A stretch of DNA of 64,000 nt, from contig NZ_KE159709.1 of the NCBI RefSeq assembly GCF_000403435.2, positions 367,302-431,301 on the forward strand, in the 5' to 3' direction. Below are positions 8,761 to 17,274 of the stretch, one piece after another (the stretch's first letter is position 1; every line of letters starts with the position of its first letter). The notes beneath the pieces are model-generated. The model was not told the origin of the DNA. It saw nothing but the letters and a program-made list of their open reading frames with translations, and did not search any database. The position numbers and the translations under genes were made by a program. This DNA comes from Oscillibacter sp. 1-3 (lineage in GTDB: Bacteria; Bacillota; Clostridia; Oscillospirales; Oscillospiraceae).

Positions 8761-9540
8761 TCAGTGGAAGAGCCTGACATATTCCCGGGGGGAGCAGCCC
8801 ACGTGCTTTCGGAACACGGTGTTCAGATATTTGGCGTTGAGAAAACCGCATTCCTCGGCGATGATTTCGGTGCGCTTGTCGGTTTCCCGCAGCAGGACAA
8901 TGGCCTTTTGGATGCGGTAGCGGGTGAGGTATTCACTAAAGCCCAGCTTCATCTCCTCCTTGAATCTGCGAATCAGGAAGCTCTCGCTGTAATGGAGCTC
9001 TCCCGCCAGGTCGTGCATGGTCAGTTTTTCGGCGTAGTGCCGGTCCACATACTCCAAGATCTGGCGGACGGCGCCGCTTTTGACCTGTGTGCGGTCAACG
9101 CTGGAGAGCAGATCAATCCCGCGCAGGCCGTCCTCCTCTTTCCGGTATTCGCTGTATGCCAGCCTGCGGCGGCGGGATTCCTTGGCGTCCTCAATGGCCT
9201 CCGCCAGCTCGCCGAAATCCACGGGTTTGAGCAGGAAGCGCACGGCGCCCACCTTCACGGCCCGTTGGGCGTACGCAAATTCCGGGTAACCGGTGAGGAT
9301 GATGGCGCTGTAATCAAAGCGGTCTCTGGTTGCCTCCAGGACACCCAGACCATCCAGAAAGGGAATATTGATGTCCGCAATGACAATATCCGGATTTTCC
9401 GCCTCAATGACAGCCACTGCCTCCCGGCCGTCGGCCGCCTCCAGGATTTCACTGCAGTCCAGAGCCTGCCAATCCATCGAGTAGATCAGTCCGCGGCGGA
9501 TGACCGCCTCATCCTCCACTACCAGCAGTTTGTAACTCAT
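8761..9540 (-). CDS. AraC-type response regulator (YesN-like)
   Basis: The 259-residue protein has an N-terminal receiver domain: acidic pair in VVEDE, phospho-acceptor D56 in IADINIP, and lysine K105 in LLKPVDF. Two C-terminal AraC helix-turn-helix motifs follow (LAGELHYSESFLIRRFKEE and AEECGFLNAKYLNTVFRKH). Its ATG overlaps the histidine-kinase stop (ATGA), so the two are translationally coupled. YesN-type regulators usually activate a neighbouring sugar-importer operon; here that is the operon starting at 8539, whose promoter has a recognisable TACAAT -10 but no good -35. Confidence 0.9.
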   Translation of the reverse strand: MSYKLLVVEDEAVIRRGLIYSMDWQALDCSEILEAADGREAVAVIEAENPDIVIADINIPFLDGLGVLEATRDRFDYSAIILTGYPEFAYAQRAVKVGAVRFLLKPVDFGELAEAIEDAKESRRRRLAYSEYRKEEDGLRGIDLLSSVDRTQVKSGAVRQILEYVDRHYAEKLTMHDLAGELHYSESFLIRRFKEEMKLGFSEYLTRYRIQKAIVLLRETDKRTEIIAEECGFLNAKYLNTVFRKHVGCSPREYVRLFH

Positions 9541-11213
9541 GATGCCTCCTCCATATGGGCAATGCGCAGCAGTACCCGGGTGCCCTGTCCCGGGACACTG
9601 TCCAGTTCCATCCCGCTGCCGGCGCCGAACTGAAGATTGAGCCGGCGGGCAATGTTTTTCAGCCCATGGTGTGTGCTGTGGGGCGCTGTTTTGGCAGCAA
9701 TGAGATGCCGAATTTCCTCCAGGAGCTCCTGGGACATCCCCGCACCGTCGTCCACCACTTCCAGGTAGAGAAAATCCTCGTCCTCCCAGGCCCGGATGGT
9801 GACGGTCAGGGACTGCTGCCGCTGCAGGACATACTTTACACTGTTTTCCACGATGGGCTGGAGGCACAGCCGGAGACAGGGGTGATCCAGGCAGCTGTCC
9901 GGAATGTCCAGATTGTAGTGAAAACGCCCCTGAAAGCGGTATTGGATAATTGTCAGATAGTCCCGCAGGTGGAGCAGATCCGACCGCAGGGACACCATTC
10001 CCTCCGGGGCGTCGATGCTGTAACGCAGCAATGAGGTGAGTTTGAGGATGATGAAGTCCGCGTCCCTGTCTCCCAAGCGGATGGCGTAGCGGATGCTTTC
10101 CAGCGTGTTGTAGAGAAAATGGGGGTCGAACTGGGCTTCCAGCTGAAGTCGCTCCATCTGGTTGTTCAACTGTGCCAGTTCCAGATTTCGGCTGCTGAGG
10201 GATTCCAGATGATCCAGCATGGTGTTGATGTGATCGGCGATGGTCTCAAATTCATCTCCGGTGTGAAGTTCCACCCGGTGGGAGCCATCTCCGAATTGAA
10301 TGGCGGTGAGCTCGGAGTGCAGGGTTGCCAATGAGCGGGAGTTCAGGTCCGCGATGCGCCGGGCAAAGGTGCGTCCGGTGAGCAGCAGAGCCGCCACCAG
10401 CACGATCAGGGCGCACAGGGCGATGGCGTAGTAAGAGGTCAGACCGCTGTTTTTGACAAACGTGTAGATGTATACGCCGCAGCGAGGCTGATAGGTGCGC
10501 GCCATCCAGTACTGCCGCCCCTCATAGAGCGTGCTTCCGGAGTCGGGCTGAAAACGGTGTACGCCGTCTATCAGCGTCCGGTTGCTGGCCGCGATGATCC
10601 AGCCCTCCTCGTCGGTGATGACTCCGTCGAATTGGTTTTGCAGCATGATGGATTCCCACCCGGAGCCGTCAATGTAGATGGAGGCCGCTCCGGCCGCGAA
10701 GCCGTCCTCCCGGAACAGGGGCGCGGACAGTACGTATTTTCCGGTATTTCTGAAAAGGTGATAGGTGGTAATGTAAACCCCGTTGTTCTTGTCGAGATTC
10801 TGCTGGACCAGCTGGTCAAAGTATTGCTGGTGGGTGTTGGGGCCGTCGCCGTCCACGTTGGCGTATACAATTTCATTTTCCCTGTCTGTGAGAATCAGCT
10901 CACTGGAAAGACCGGTAGTCAGGACAAAGCTGTTGAACCAGTAGGAGATATAGTTGTCGCTGACCTCGCCGTTCAGATGGCGGAGGAAGAGCGTCTGCGT
11001 ATCTTTTGAGGTGAGAAAATCGGTGTACTGCTGATAGCTTTCCAGAAAGGCGTGGGAGAGAAGTTCGTTGTTTTTGGCGTTCAGATAGGTGTTGAATCCC
11101 AGCGTATATATCAGCAGGATCACGGTGAAGACCGTAAAAAAGACAAGGGCCATTCCGGCCGCGTACCGGGCGAACTGCCGGCTTAATTTTTCCTGATAGG
11201 ATTCTCTGACCAT
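9537..11213 (-). CDS. Membrane sensor histidine kinase (YesM/LytS-type)
   Basis: The 558-residue protein has a membrane segment near residues 15-38, a large extracytoplasmic dCache-like sensor, a second membrane segment near 280-300, a HAMP-like linker, a His_kinase domain with the phosphorylated His in QFDPHFLYNTLES, and a HATPase_c domain with an asparagine box (PIVENSVKY) and GAGMS. It is paired with the AraC-type response regulator. The ligand probably enters the extracellular sensor domain, as in UhpBC- or YesMN-type systems that control sugar or sugar-phosphate import. Confidence 0.9.
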   Translation of the reverse strand: MVRESYQEKLSRQFARYAAGMALVFFTVFTVILLIYTLGFNTYLNAKNNELLSHAFLESYQQYTDFLTSKDTQTLFLRHLNGEVSDNYISYWFNSFVLTTGLSSELILTDRENEIVYANVDGDGPNTHQQYFDQLVQQNLDKNNGVYITTYHLFRNTGKYVLSAPLFREDGFAAGAASIYIDGSGWESIMLQNQFDGVITDEEGWIIAASNRTLIDGVHRFQPDSGSTLYEGRQYWMARTYQPRCGVYIYTFVKNSGLTSYYAIALCALIVLVAALLLTGRTFARRIADLNSRSLATLHSELTAIQFGDGSHRVELHTGDEFETIADHINTMLDHLESLSSRNLELAQLNNQMERLQLEAQFDPHFLYNTLESIRYAIRLGDRDADFIILKLTSLLRYSIDAPEGMVSLRSDLLHLRDYLTIIQYRFQGRFHYNLDIPDSCLDHPCLRLCLQPIVENSVKYVLQRQQSLTVTIRAWEDEDFLYLEVVDDGAGMSQELLEEIRHLIAAKTAPHSTHHGLKNIARRLNLQFGAGSGMELDSVPGQGTRVLLRIAHMEEAS

Positions 11214-11231
11214 GATGTCTCTCCGCTCCTC

Positions 11232-11268
11232 TTGACAGGTTTTCGCTCAGTTGCTATAATAGCGAAAA
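11232..11268 (+). promoter_or_regulatory. Consensus promoter with flanking inverted repeat (operator candidate) before btpA-like gene
   Basis: TTGACA (11232-11237), 17 bases and TATAAT (11255-11260) form an exact sigma-A promoter. An 8-bp inverted repeat, TTTTCGCT (11240-11247) and AGCGAAAA (11261-11268), brackets the -10 box and is well placed for a repressor. The sensor-kinase gene starts divergently at 11213, so the same site could affect both directions. Confidence 0.7.
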
Positions 11269-11323
11269 ATGGTATGCATTTACTGTGAACTCATCTGTTA
11301 TAACGGTGGAAAGAAGTGATTTG

Positions 11324-12148
11324 ATGTCTTGGATACAGGAGCTCTTCGGGGTGGAAAAGCCCATCATTGCCATGCTGCACCTGGAACCGCTGCCCGGTGA
11401 TCCGGAATGGAGGCCCGAAAGCCGGATGGAGCGGGTTGTCGAGCTTGCTCGGCAGGATCTGCGGGCCCTTCAGGACGGGGGAGTGGACGCCGTTCTGGTC
11501 TCCAACGAGTTCAGCCTGCCCTATCAGCGGCATATGTCCTTTGTCACTCCGGCGGCGATGGCCCGGGTAATCGGAGAACTGCGCGGGGACTTCCGGGTAC
11601 CCATGGGGGTGGACTGCATCTCAGACGGTCTGGCCTCCATCGAGCTGGCGGCGGCGGTAGATGCCGCTTTCGTCCGAGGGACCTTCTCCGGGGTCTATGC
11701 GGGGGATGGGGGATTTTATAACAACGATATAGCGGAGCTCCTGCGCCGCAAAGCGGCTCTGGGGCTGGATCGGCTGCGGATGCTCTACTTTCTGAACCCG
11801 GAGTCGGACAGGAACCTGGATACCCGGCCGCTGCCCCAGATTGCCCGCTCCCTCATCGCCAAGACGGCACCGGATGGACTGTGTGTCTCCGCATCTGCGG
11901 CGGGAGAGGATGTGGCTGTGGAGGCGCTCGACCAGGTTTGGAAAGAAGCCCGGGGCCGGGCGGCGGTGTTCTGCAACACCGGCTGTCGTATGGAGACCAT
12001 TCAAAATAAGCTGGCGGTCTGCGACGGAGCCGTGGTGGGCACCACCTTTAAGGCGGGGGGATCTTTTCGGGCCAGAGTGGATGCCGGCAGAGTGGCGGAG
12101 TTCATGTCTGTGGTCCGCGGGCTGCGCCGGACGGGAGGCGCCGGATGA
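11324..12148 (+). CDS. BtpA/SgcQ family TIM-barrel protein
   Basis: The 274-residue protein has the BtpA/SgcQ family opening KPIIAMLHLEPLPGDP and later motifs GVDAVLVSNEFS, MGVDC, and GAVVGTTFK near the C-terminus. Family members are called photosystem I biogenesis protein (BtpA) in cyanobacteria or SgcQ in the E. coli sgc sugar operon; the enzymatic role is unknown. In non-photosynthetic bacteria they sit in sugar-catabolic clusters. ATG 11324 is preferred over an upstream GTG at 11285 because family homology begins MSWIQELFG. The stop overlaps the HAD gene start (ATGA), so the two are coupled. Confidence 0.82.
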   Translation: MSWIQELFGVEKPIIAMLHLEPLPGDPEWRPESRMERVVELARQDLRALQDGGVDAVLVSNEFSLPYQRHMSFVTPAAMARVIGELRGDFRVPMGVDCISDGLASIELAAAVDAAFVRGTFSGVYAGDGGFYNNDIAELLRRKAALGLDRLRMLYFLNPESDRNLDTRPLPQIARSLIAKTAPDGLCVSASAAGEDVAVEALDQVWKEARGRAAVFCNTGCRMETIQNKLAVCDGAVVGTTFKAGGSFRARVDAGRVAEFMSVVRGLRRTGGAG

Positions 12149-12933
12149 GGCGATTGCTGTGTCTGGATATGGACGGGACGCTGCTGAGGGATGACGGAGG
12201 CCTGGGCGCGGCCACCACGGAGGTTTTGAGACGCATCCGGGAGCGGGGACACGTGGTCAGCTTTGTCACTGGCCGCGGTGAGATCGATATGTTCCGCTGT
12301 CAATACCTGTATCGCTGCGCGGATTATATGTTGATGGGCAACGGCGTGAAATTGCTGGAGACGTCTTCCGGACGGATGCTGTTCCGGCAGACTGTGCCCC
12401 GGGAACCGGCCGAAAAACTGATGGAATTTTGTCTGAAACGGGATCTGCATCTCTACGTGATGATGGGACCTCAATATGCCGTGAATAAGATCACGCCGGG
12501 CGTAAGACAGTATGCGGAGGAGATCGGCGTCTATCCAAGGCTTTTTTCCCATGTCGGTGAGATCGACCTGGAGACGGTGGAGAGCTTCATGGTCAGCGGA
12601 GATCAGGAGGCGGTGGTCAGACTGGTGGAGGAAGAGGCGCTACCGCTGCTGTGTGTGCCCTCTGAGCCGGGCTGCTGTGATATTCTTCCCGTCGGAGTTG
12701 GAAAATGGCAGGGGGTGCGGAAGCTGTCGGAAATGCTGCGGATACCGGTATCTGATGTACTGGCGGCTGGGAATTACGACAATGATATTGACATGATCCG
12801 GGGAGCGGGCGTCGGTGTGGCGGTGGCAAACGCATTGGAGCACGTGCGGGCCGCGGCGGACTATGTTACGGCACGCACCAATAATGAAGACGCTTTGGTG
12901 GAGATTGCGTCGGTTTTTCTGGATCTGGAATAG
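12145..12933 (+). CDS. Cof-type HAD-superfamily phosphatase
   Basis: The 262-residue HAD hydrolase begins with the nucleophile motif LDMDGTLL, has SFVTGR as motif II and GNYDNDIDMIRGAGVGVAVANA as motifs III/IV, split around the C2 cap. Cof/YidA enzymes dephosphorylate sugar phosphates and similar metabolites in the cytoplasm. It is translationally coupled to the BtpA/SgcQ-like gene, so the pair probably handles one sugar-phosphate intermediate. Substrate cannot be assigned. Confidence 0.87.
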   Translation: MRRLLCLDMDGTLLRDDGGLGAATTEVLRRIRERGHVVSFVTGRGEIDMFRCQYLYRCADYMLMGNGVKLLETSSGRMLFRQTVPREPAEKLMEFCLKRDLHLYVMMGPQYAVNKITPGVRQYAEEIGVYPRLFSHVGEIDLETVESFMVSGDQEAVVRLVEEEALPLLCVPSEPGCCDILPVGVGKWQGVRKLSEMLRIPVSDVLAAGNYDNDIDMIRGAGVGVAVANALEHVRAAADYVTARTNNEDALVEIASVFLDLE

Positions 12934-13023
12934 TGCATACAAAAAATATAGCACAGGAATTTTGATTCTGCAACAAAAATAACAGATAAGTTAATTATAT
13001 TTTTGAACCATTTGAACGCGCAC

Positions 13024-13060
13024 CCCGTCTCATTGGTCTGAGGCGGGGTGCGGCTGGTGT
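13024..13060 (+). terminator. Hairpin after the HAD gene (weak terminator candidate)
   Basis: GCACCCCG-TCTCA and TGAGG-CGGGGTGC form a strong stem about 90 bases after the HAD stop. There is no good T-run behind it, so the terminator assignment is tentative. The rest of 12934-13323 holds a promoter for the next regulator and no visible gene. Confidence 0.4.
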
Positions 13061-13114
13061 TCCCGCAATATCAAAAACGGCACATCGAAAATAAAATAGT
13101 ATATAACGGGTTTG

Positions 13115-13143
13115 TTGCGCCGGCTTGGCGGATATGGTATACT
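13115..13143 (+). promoter_or_regulatory. Promoter candidate for the first GntR gene
   Basis: TTGCGC (13115-13120), 17 bases and TATACT (13138-13143) lie about 180 bases before the start codon at 13324. GGTATACTCACTTATA around the -10 could be a GntR-type half-site. The ~170-base leader holds GC-rich inverted repeats but no gene. Confidence 0.45.
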
Positions 13144-13323
13144 CACTTATATCCATGGTCGGCTGCGGCGTTGGACATGGTCGGTCCTCCGCCTCCGGCG
13201 GAGCGCCGGGAGCGGCTTACAGCCGGCGGGCATAGACGCCGGTATTTTTGAGACGGGTATTTTGTTATTTTACCTTTGGCTTGCTTGACTATGGGGGAAT
13301 AACACCTGGAAAGGAGCTGTGCT

Positions 13324-14094
13324 ATGGCGCAGGAGTATAAGGTGCGGCCTCGGGAGGCGGCGCTGGAGACCATCGTCGCATACATCGCGGCACAGAATCT
13401 CCAGCCGGGAGACCGTCTCCCCGCGGAGCGGGAGATGTGTCAAATGTGGTCGCTTAACCGCAGTACGCTGCGCTCGGCGCTCTCCCGTCTGGAACGGGAC
13501 GGGGTTTTGGATATTAGGCAGGGGGCGGGTATCTTTGTTGCGAGGCCGAAATTCAGGCGAAATCTTCAAAATCTCAAGTCTTTCACGGAGGAGAGCGGCT
13601 GCCAGGGCCTTCGGTTGGAGAACAGGGTTCTCTCCCTTTCGCAGATAGAGTGCGACAAGCACTTCTCCCGGCGTTTTCAGGTGATGCTGGGCACGCCGCT
13701 TTGGAGACTGTCCCGTCTGCGTATCATCGATGGGTGCCCGGTGGCGATTGAGACGTCGTTTTTCAGGCGGGATCGCTTCCCGGAGATCAGCCGGTTTGAT
13801 TTTGGCCAGGACTCCCTTTTCCGTGTATTTGCGGTGGAATACCACGCGAAGCCGGTGTTTGGAGACGAGAGAGTTTCCATTACGAAGATCACAACGGAGG
13901 AGGCGGATCTGCTGGACACACCCGACGGGAGCCCGGCGTTTTGGATTGTCAGTCAGACCCGTGATGGACAGGGAGAACTGTTGGAGTACTGCCGCACGGT
14001 CGCTCGGGCGGACCGGCTGATTTTGACCAGTGTTTTGGAGCGGAGGGAGCTGGGAGAGGCGGCTGAGAGAGAAAGAGGGCATGGAGTGGTTTGA
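13324..14094 (+). CDS. GntR/HutC-family regulator with UTRA domain, copy 1
   Basis: The 256-residue protein starts with a GntR winged helix (GDRLPAEREMCQMWSLNRSTLRSALSRLE, residues ~35-65, followed by GAGIFVARP) and continues with a UTRA effector-binding domain (MLGTPLWRLSRLRIIDG, VSITKITTEEADLLD). UTRA domains of FrlR and related regulators bind phosphorylated sugars or sugar amines. AAAGGAGC precedes the ATG. The second GntR gene begins 13 bp after the stop, so two different effectors may be sensed. Confidence 0.87.
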   Translation: MAQEYKVRPREAALETIVAYIAAQNLQPGDRLPAEREMCQMWSLNRSTLRSALSRLERDGVLDIRQGAGIFVARPKFRRNLQNLKSFTEESGCQGLRLENRVLSLSQIECDKHFSRRFQVMLGTPLWRLSRLRIIDGCPVAIETSFFRRDRFPEISRFDFGQDSLFRVFAVEYHAKPVFGDERVSITKITTEEADLLDTPDGSPAFWIVSQTRDGQGELLEYCRTVARADRLILTSVLERRELGEAAERERGHGVV

Positions 14095-14107
14095 AAAGGG
14101 GGGCGTT

Positions 14108-14857
14108 ATGACAGAGAAAAGCGTGGGATACCGTTCACCGCTCTATTTGCAGCTGCGGGAGGTCATCCGCGGGAAAATCGAGAGTGGAGAATATCCTCCG
14201 GGGACGTGTATTCCCTCGGAGAGCGCACTGTCCAAGATTTATGGCATCCATCGGCTCTCCGTGCGTTCGGCGATTTCGGCTCTGGAGTATGAGGGTCTGC
14301 TGAGGAGTGTTCAGGGCAAGGGCGTGTTTGTCATCGGCGGGAAAGACGAGCGGGATCTGGAGACCATTGGCGGATTTAAGCAGACCATGCAGATGCTGGG
14401 GCGGACTCCGTCCACAAAAGTAATCATAAAGGCCCTGCGGCCGGCGGGACCGTGTTATGCCCAATCGCTGGGGGTGGAAGCGGAGGCGCTGGTCAACTAC
14501 ATTAAACGCGTGTGTTACAGTGACGGCGACGCCTATTCTCTTGAGGAGATCTACATCCCGCAGAGTGTGATCCCCACTTTGCCAGATATTGATCTGGGCC
14601 TTTTTTCGATTTATGAGATCTATGAGTTCTACGGAATTCAGGTGACAAGGGTAGACCAGTCGCTGGAAGTGACTCAGTTAGATCCGATAGAGGCCCGCCT
14701 CCTGGACATAGATCCCTCCTCGCCGGTTTTGAAATTTCAGAGCGTGAGCTGTGACCAAAACGGGAGAATCATTGAATATGCACGGACCTATACCAGGGGA
14801 GACCGGTGCAGCTTTAATGTTCACTATTCCGAAGATAGAAATTCAAAAAGAGTATAA
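14108..14857 (+). CDS. GntR/HutC-family regulator with UTRA domain, copy 2
   Basis: The 249-residue protein has the GntR helix-turn-helix (SGEYPPGTCIPSESALSKIY, HRLSVRSAISALEYEGLL, GKGVFVIGG) followed by UTRA (KRVCYSDGDAYSLEEIYIP, VTQLDPIEARLLDID). The start at ATG 14108 follows a GGGGGG ribosome-binding site. It is followed by the FrlD-like kinase, so it is the likely FrlR-equivalent for that gene. Its operator may be the TATAACGTTATA palindromes at 15.9 and 18.9 kb, but the copy at 17275 is an equal candidate. Confidence 0.87.
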   Translation: MTEKSVGYRSPLYLQLREVIRGKIESGEYPPGTCIPSESALSKIYGIHRLSVRSAISALEYEGLLRSVQGKGVFVIGGKDERDLETIGGFKQTMQMLGRTPSTKVIIKALRPAGPCYAQSLGVEAEALVNYIKRVCYSDGDAYSLEEIYIPQSVIPTLPDIDLGLFSIYEIYEFYGIQVTRVDQSLEVTQLDPIEARLLDIDPSSPVLKFQSVSCDQNGRIIEYARTYTRGDRCSFNVHYSEDRNSKRV

Positions 14858-14939
14858 AGAGCATATTGTGTTCGACTTGGGGACGTGAGAGTTGCCAGAA
14901 TTTGAATATGGGTTTACAGTGGAAAAAGGAGGCGTCAAA

Positions 14940-15791
14940 GTGGAAAAGAGAATTTGTGTGGCGGCAGTCGGGGACAACTGTATGGATTGCTACGACGATT
15001 TGGGCCAGAGCTTTCCGGGGGGAAACCCGGTAAATGTGGCTGTGTACATTCGGCGTCTGGGGGGACAGGCCTCCTATACGGGCGCCGTTGGCAGCGATCC
15101 CAGCGGCAGGCAGATGATAGAGGCCATTGCGGCAAAAGGCGTGGACACCTCCCATGTCCAGGTGCTGGAGGGAAAAACAGCCGTCAGCCATGTGCGGCTG
15201 GTGGAAGGCGATCGGGTATTTGGAGAATACGAAGAGGGGGTCCTAGCCGACTTTAAACTGCGCCCCGAGGATGTCTCCTTCCTGTGCGCCCAGGACTTGG
15301 TGGCGACCGGTATTTGGGGGATGATCGAGGGCGATTTGCCGTCAATCTCCCAAAAGGTGCCGGTGGCGTTTGACTTCGCCAACAAATTTGCAAGTCCCAT
15401 TGTGGACCGGGCGATCCCCTATGTGACTTACGCCTTCTTTTCCTATGACGAGGAATCGCGGGAGGACTTCGCGGAACGCTGCCGCCAGCTGGGGCTTGGG
15501 GAGTCATCCAGCGATGAGGAAATGCTGGCGGGATTCATGGAAGCCATGTGGAAACTGGGACCGAAAGCCGTCATTGTGACGCGGGGCAAGGCGGGGAGCC
15601 TGGCATGGGACGGCAGCCAGCTGTACCGCTGCGGGATTGTGGAGTGCGAAGTAGTGGATACCATGGGGGCGGGCGACAGTTTTATCGCGGGCTTTCTATA
15701 CGGTGTTCTTGAGGGAAAGACCATTCCGGAGGCCATGCGGGCCGGCGCGGAAAACAGCGCGGTGACACTGGGCTATTCCGGCGCCTGGTAA
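14940..15791 (+). CDS. frlD: Fructoselysine 6-kinase-like PfkB kinase (FrlD)
   Basis: The 283-residue PfkB-family kinase resembles E. coli FrlD along its full length: AAVGDNCMDCY at the start, FPGGNPVNVAVY substrate loop, DRVFGEYEEGVLADF, VAFDFANK, and VDTMGAGDSFIAGFLYG with the catalytic Asp of GAGD. It phosphorylates the 6-position of a fructosamine, making the SIS-deglycase substrate. GTG at 14940 is chosen because AAAGGAGG lies 7 bases before it; a start at 14892 lacks a site. FrlD is about 261 residues; the extra ~20 form an insert (LGLGESSSDEEMLAG) before the ATP-binding half. Confidence 0.9.
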   Translation: MEKRICVAAVGDNCMDCYDDLGQSFPGGNPVNVAVYIRRLGGQASYTGAVGSDPSGRQMIEAIAAKGVDTSHVQVLEGKTAVSHVRLVEGDRVFGEYEEGVLADFKLRPEDVSFLCAQDLVATGIWGMIEGDLPSISQKVPVAFDFANKFASPIVDRAIPYVTYAFFSYDEESREDFAERCRQLGLGESSSDEEMLAGFMEAMWKLGPKAVIVTRGKAGSLAWDGSQLYRCGIVECEVVDTMGAGDSFIAGFLYGVLEGKTIPEAMRAGAENSAVTLGYSGAW

Positions 15792-15831
15792 GATACGCGG
15801 CTTTGATGGCAGAATCCGTTATAGTGCATAA

Positions 15832-15866
15832 AATCTGGCAGGATTCTTTGCGAATCCTGCCAGATT
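15832..15866 (+). terminator. Perfect 15-bp hairpin after frlD, abutting the next promoter
   Basis: AATCTGGCAGGATTC and GAATCCTGCCAGATT pair perfectly around TTTGC. There is no T-run, and the last two bases of the stem are the first two of the TTGACA -35 box of the next promoter. It may end frlD transcription, protect the mRNA end, or take part in control of the next promoter. Confidence 0.55.
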
Positions 15867-15898
15867 GACAATTCATTATATAACGTTATATAATGAAT
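15865..15898 (+). promoter_or_regulatory. Promoter overlaid by a 28-bp perfect palindrome (GntR-type operator)
   Basis: TTGACA (15865-15870) and TATAAT (15889-15894) are spaced by 18 bases. A perfect palindrome with half-site ATTCATTATATAAC fills 15871-15898, centred on the CG of TATAACGTTATA, and covers the spacer and -10 entirely. Binding would block polymerase. The core recurs at 18914-18925. A GntR/UTRA repressor encoded nearby is the obvious ligand. Confidence 0.8.
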
Positions 15899-15913
15899 GA
15901 CAAGGAGGGATGT

Positions 15914-17272
15914 ATGCTAGAGAGAAGAACGGTCTCCCTGACGGAAGGCCCCATTTTTTCCGGACTGCTTTATCTGTTTTGGCCGATCATGCTGGGGGCC
16001 TTGCTCCAACAGTGTTACAATACCATTGACGTGGCCATCGTGGGCAACTATCTGGGAAAAGAGGCGCTGGCCGCTGTGGGCGGAACCAGTTCCACCATGA
16101 CGAACCTGATGATGGAGTTCCTGGTGGGAATCTCCTCCGGAGCGGCTGTGATAATTGCCCAGAACTATGGCGCGGGGCGGGAACAGGAGCTTCGGGAGAG
16201 TGTTGGGACGGCGGTCTGGATCGGAGCCGTGCTGGGGCTGGTTCTGGGGATTGTCGGGATTGCGGCGGCGCCGGTGCTTCTGCGGTGGCTCAATGCGCCG
16301 CCGGAGATCGCGGGAATGGCGCGGGTTTATCTGCGGACCTACTTCTGCGGGCTGCTCTCCATGTCGCTGTACAATACGGGGGCGGCGATTCTGCGAGCGG
16401 TAGGGGATACGAGGCGTCCCCTATATTTTCTGATTGGCTGCTGTGCGGTGAACTTGGTGCTGGACCTGCTGTTTGTGGCAGCCTTTGGCTGGGGGATTTT
16501 GGGCGCGGCGCTGGCTACGGTGATCTCGCAGACGCTGAGCGCCGTTTTAGTCCTGTGGGTATTGGTGCGCAGCCGGGAGAGCTATCGGCTGTCCGTCACT
16601 CTCTGGAAGTGTCCGGCGGGGGATTCGGGACGTATGATCGCGATTGGACTTCCCTCGGGCCTGCAGGCAGTAATGTACTCGGTTTCCAACATGGTAGTGC
16701 AGTCCCAGGTCAATACATTTTCAACCGACACCATCGCAGCATCCTCCGCGTTTGAGCGCCTGGAGGGCTTTTTCTGGATGTTTTTCAACGCGTACGGCGT
16801 GGCGGTTCTCACCTTCATGGGCCAGAATTACGGCGCTGGGAGAGCAGATCGGATGCGCCGGGGTGTCAAGACGGCCCTGACGGCCGGTGTGGCCGCAGCG
16901 CTGCTTTTAAGCGGACTTTCTATGGCGGGCGGAAGATGGTTTTTTCGGATATTTACCGATGACACAGCCGTACAGAAGACAGGACTCTCGATTCTGTATT
17001 TTATGATGCCCTGGTATTTTATCTATGTGTTTATCGAGGTGTTCTCCGGGACAATCCGCAGTACCGGAGATGTTGTAAAGCCGATGGTAATATGCTGCCT
17101 GGGGATTTGCGCGGTGCGGATGGTTTGGAGCCTTGCGGTGTCACCTGCGTTTCATGAGATCAAGGTACTGCTGTTGGGGTATCCCGTCAGCTGGTCGGTG
17201 ACTGCTGTGATGTTTTTCCTGTATTATTGGTTCGGCGGTCCCCGAGAGCGGATTAGAGGAAAGGAAGTATAG
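15914..17272 (+). CDS. MATE-family multidrug/metabolite efflux transporter
   Basis: The 452-residue membrane protein has 12 predicted hydrophobic segments and MATE signatures (PIMLGALLQQCYNTIDVAIVG near the start, NTGAAILRAVGDTRRPLYF in the middle, GQNYGAGR in both halves). It exports cationic or amine compounds in exchange for Na+ or H+. ATG at 15914 follows AAGGAGG with 5-base spacing; an in-frame ATG at 15893 lies inside the -10/operator and is not used. It is the first gene of the operator-controlled operon, 2 bp before a GntR gene. It might expel an amine or a toxic glycated product. Confidence 0.9.
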   Translation: MLERRTVSLTEGPIFSGLLYLFWPIMLGALLQQCYNTIDVAIVGNYLGKEALAAVGGTSSTMTNLMMEFLVGISSGAAVIIAQNYGAGREQELRESVGTAVWIGAVLGLVLGIVGIAAAPVLLRWLNAPPEIAGMARVYLRTYFCGLLSMSLYNTGAAILRAVGDTRRPLYFLIGCCAVNLVLDLLFVAAFGWGILGAALATVISQTLSAVLVLWVLVRSRESYRLSVTLWKCPAGDSGRMIAIGLPSGLQAVMYSVSNMVVQSQVNTFSTDTIAASSAFERLEGFFWMFFNAYGVAVLTFMGQNYGAGRADRMRRGVKTALTAGVAAALLLSGLSMAGGRWFFRIFTDDTAVQKTGLSILYFMMPWYFIYVFIEVFSGTIRSTGDVVKPMVICCLGICAVRMVWSLAVSPAFHEIKVLLLGYPVSWSVTAVMFFLYYWFGGPRERIRGKEV

Positions 17273-17274
17273 GA

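Noticed and set aside
15893..15913. ATG at 15893 as start of the MATE gene
   Set aside because: It lies in the promoter -10/operator; AAGGAGG fits ATG 15914.
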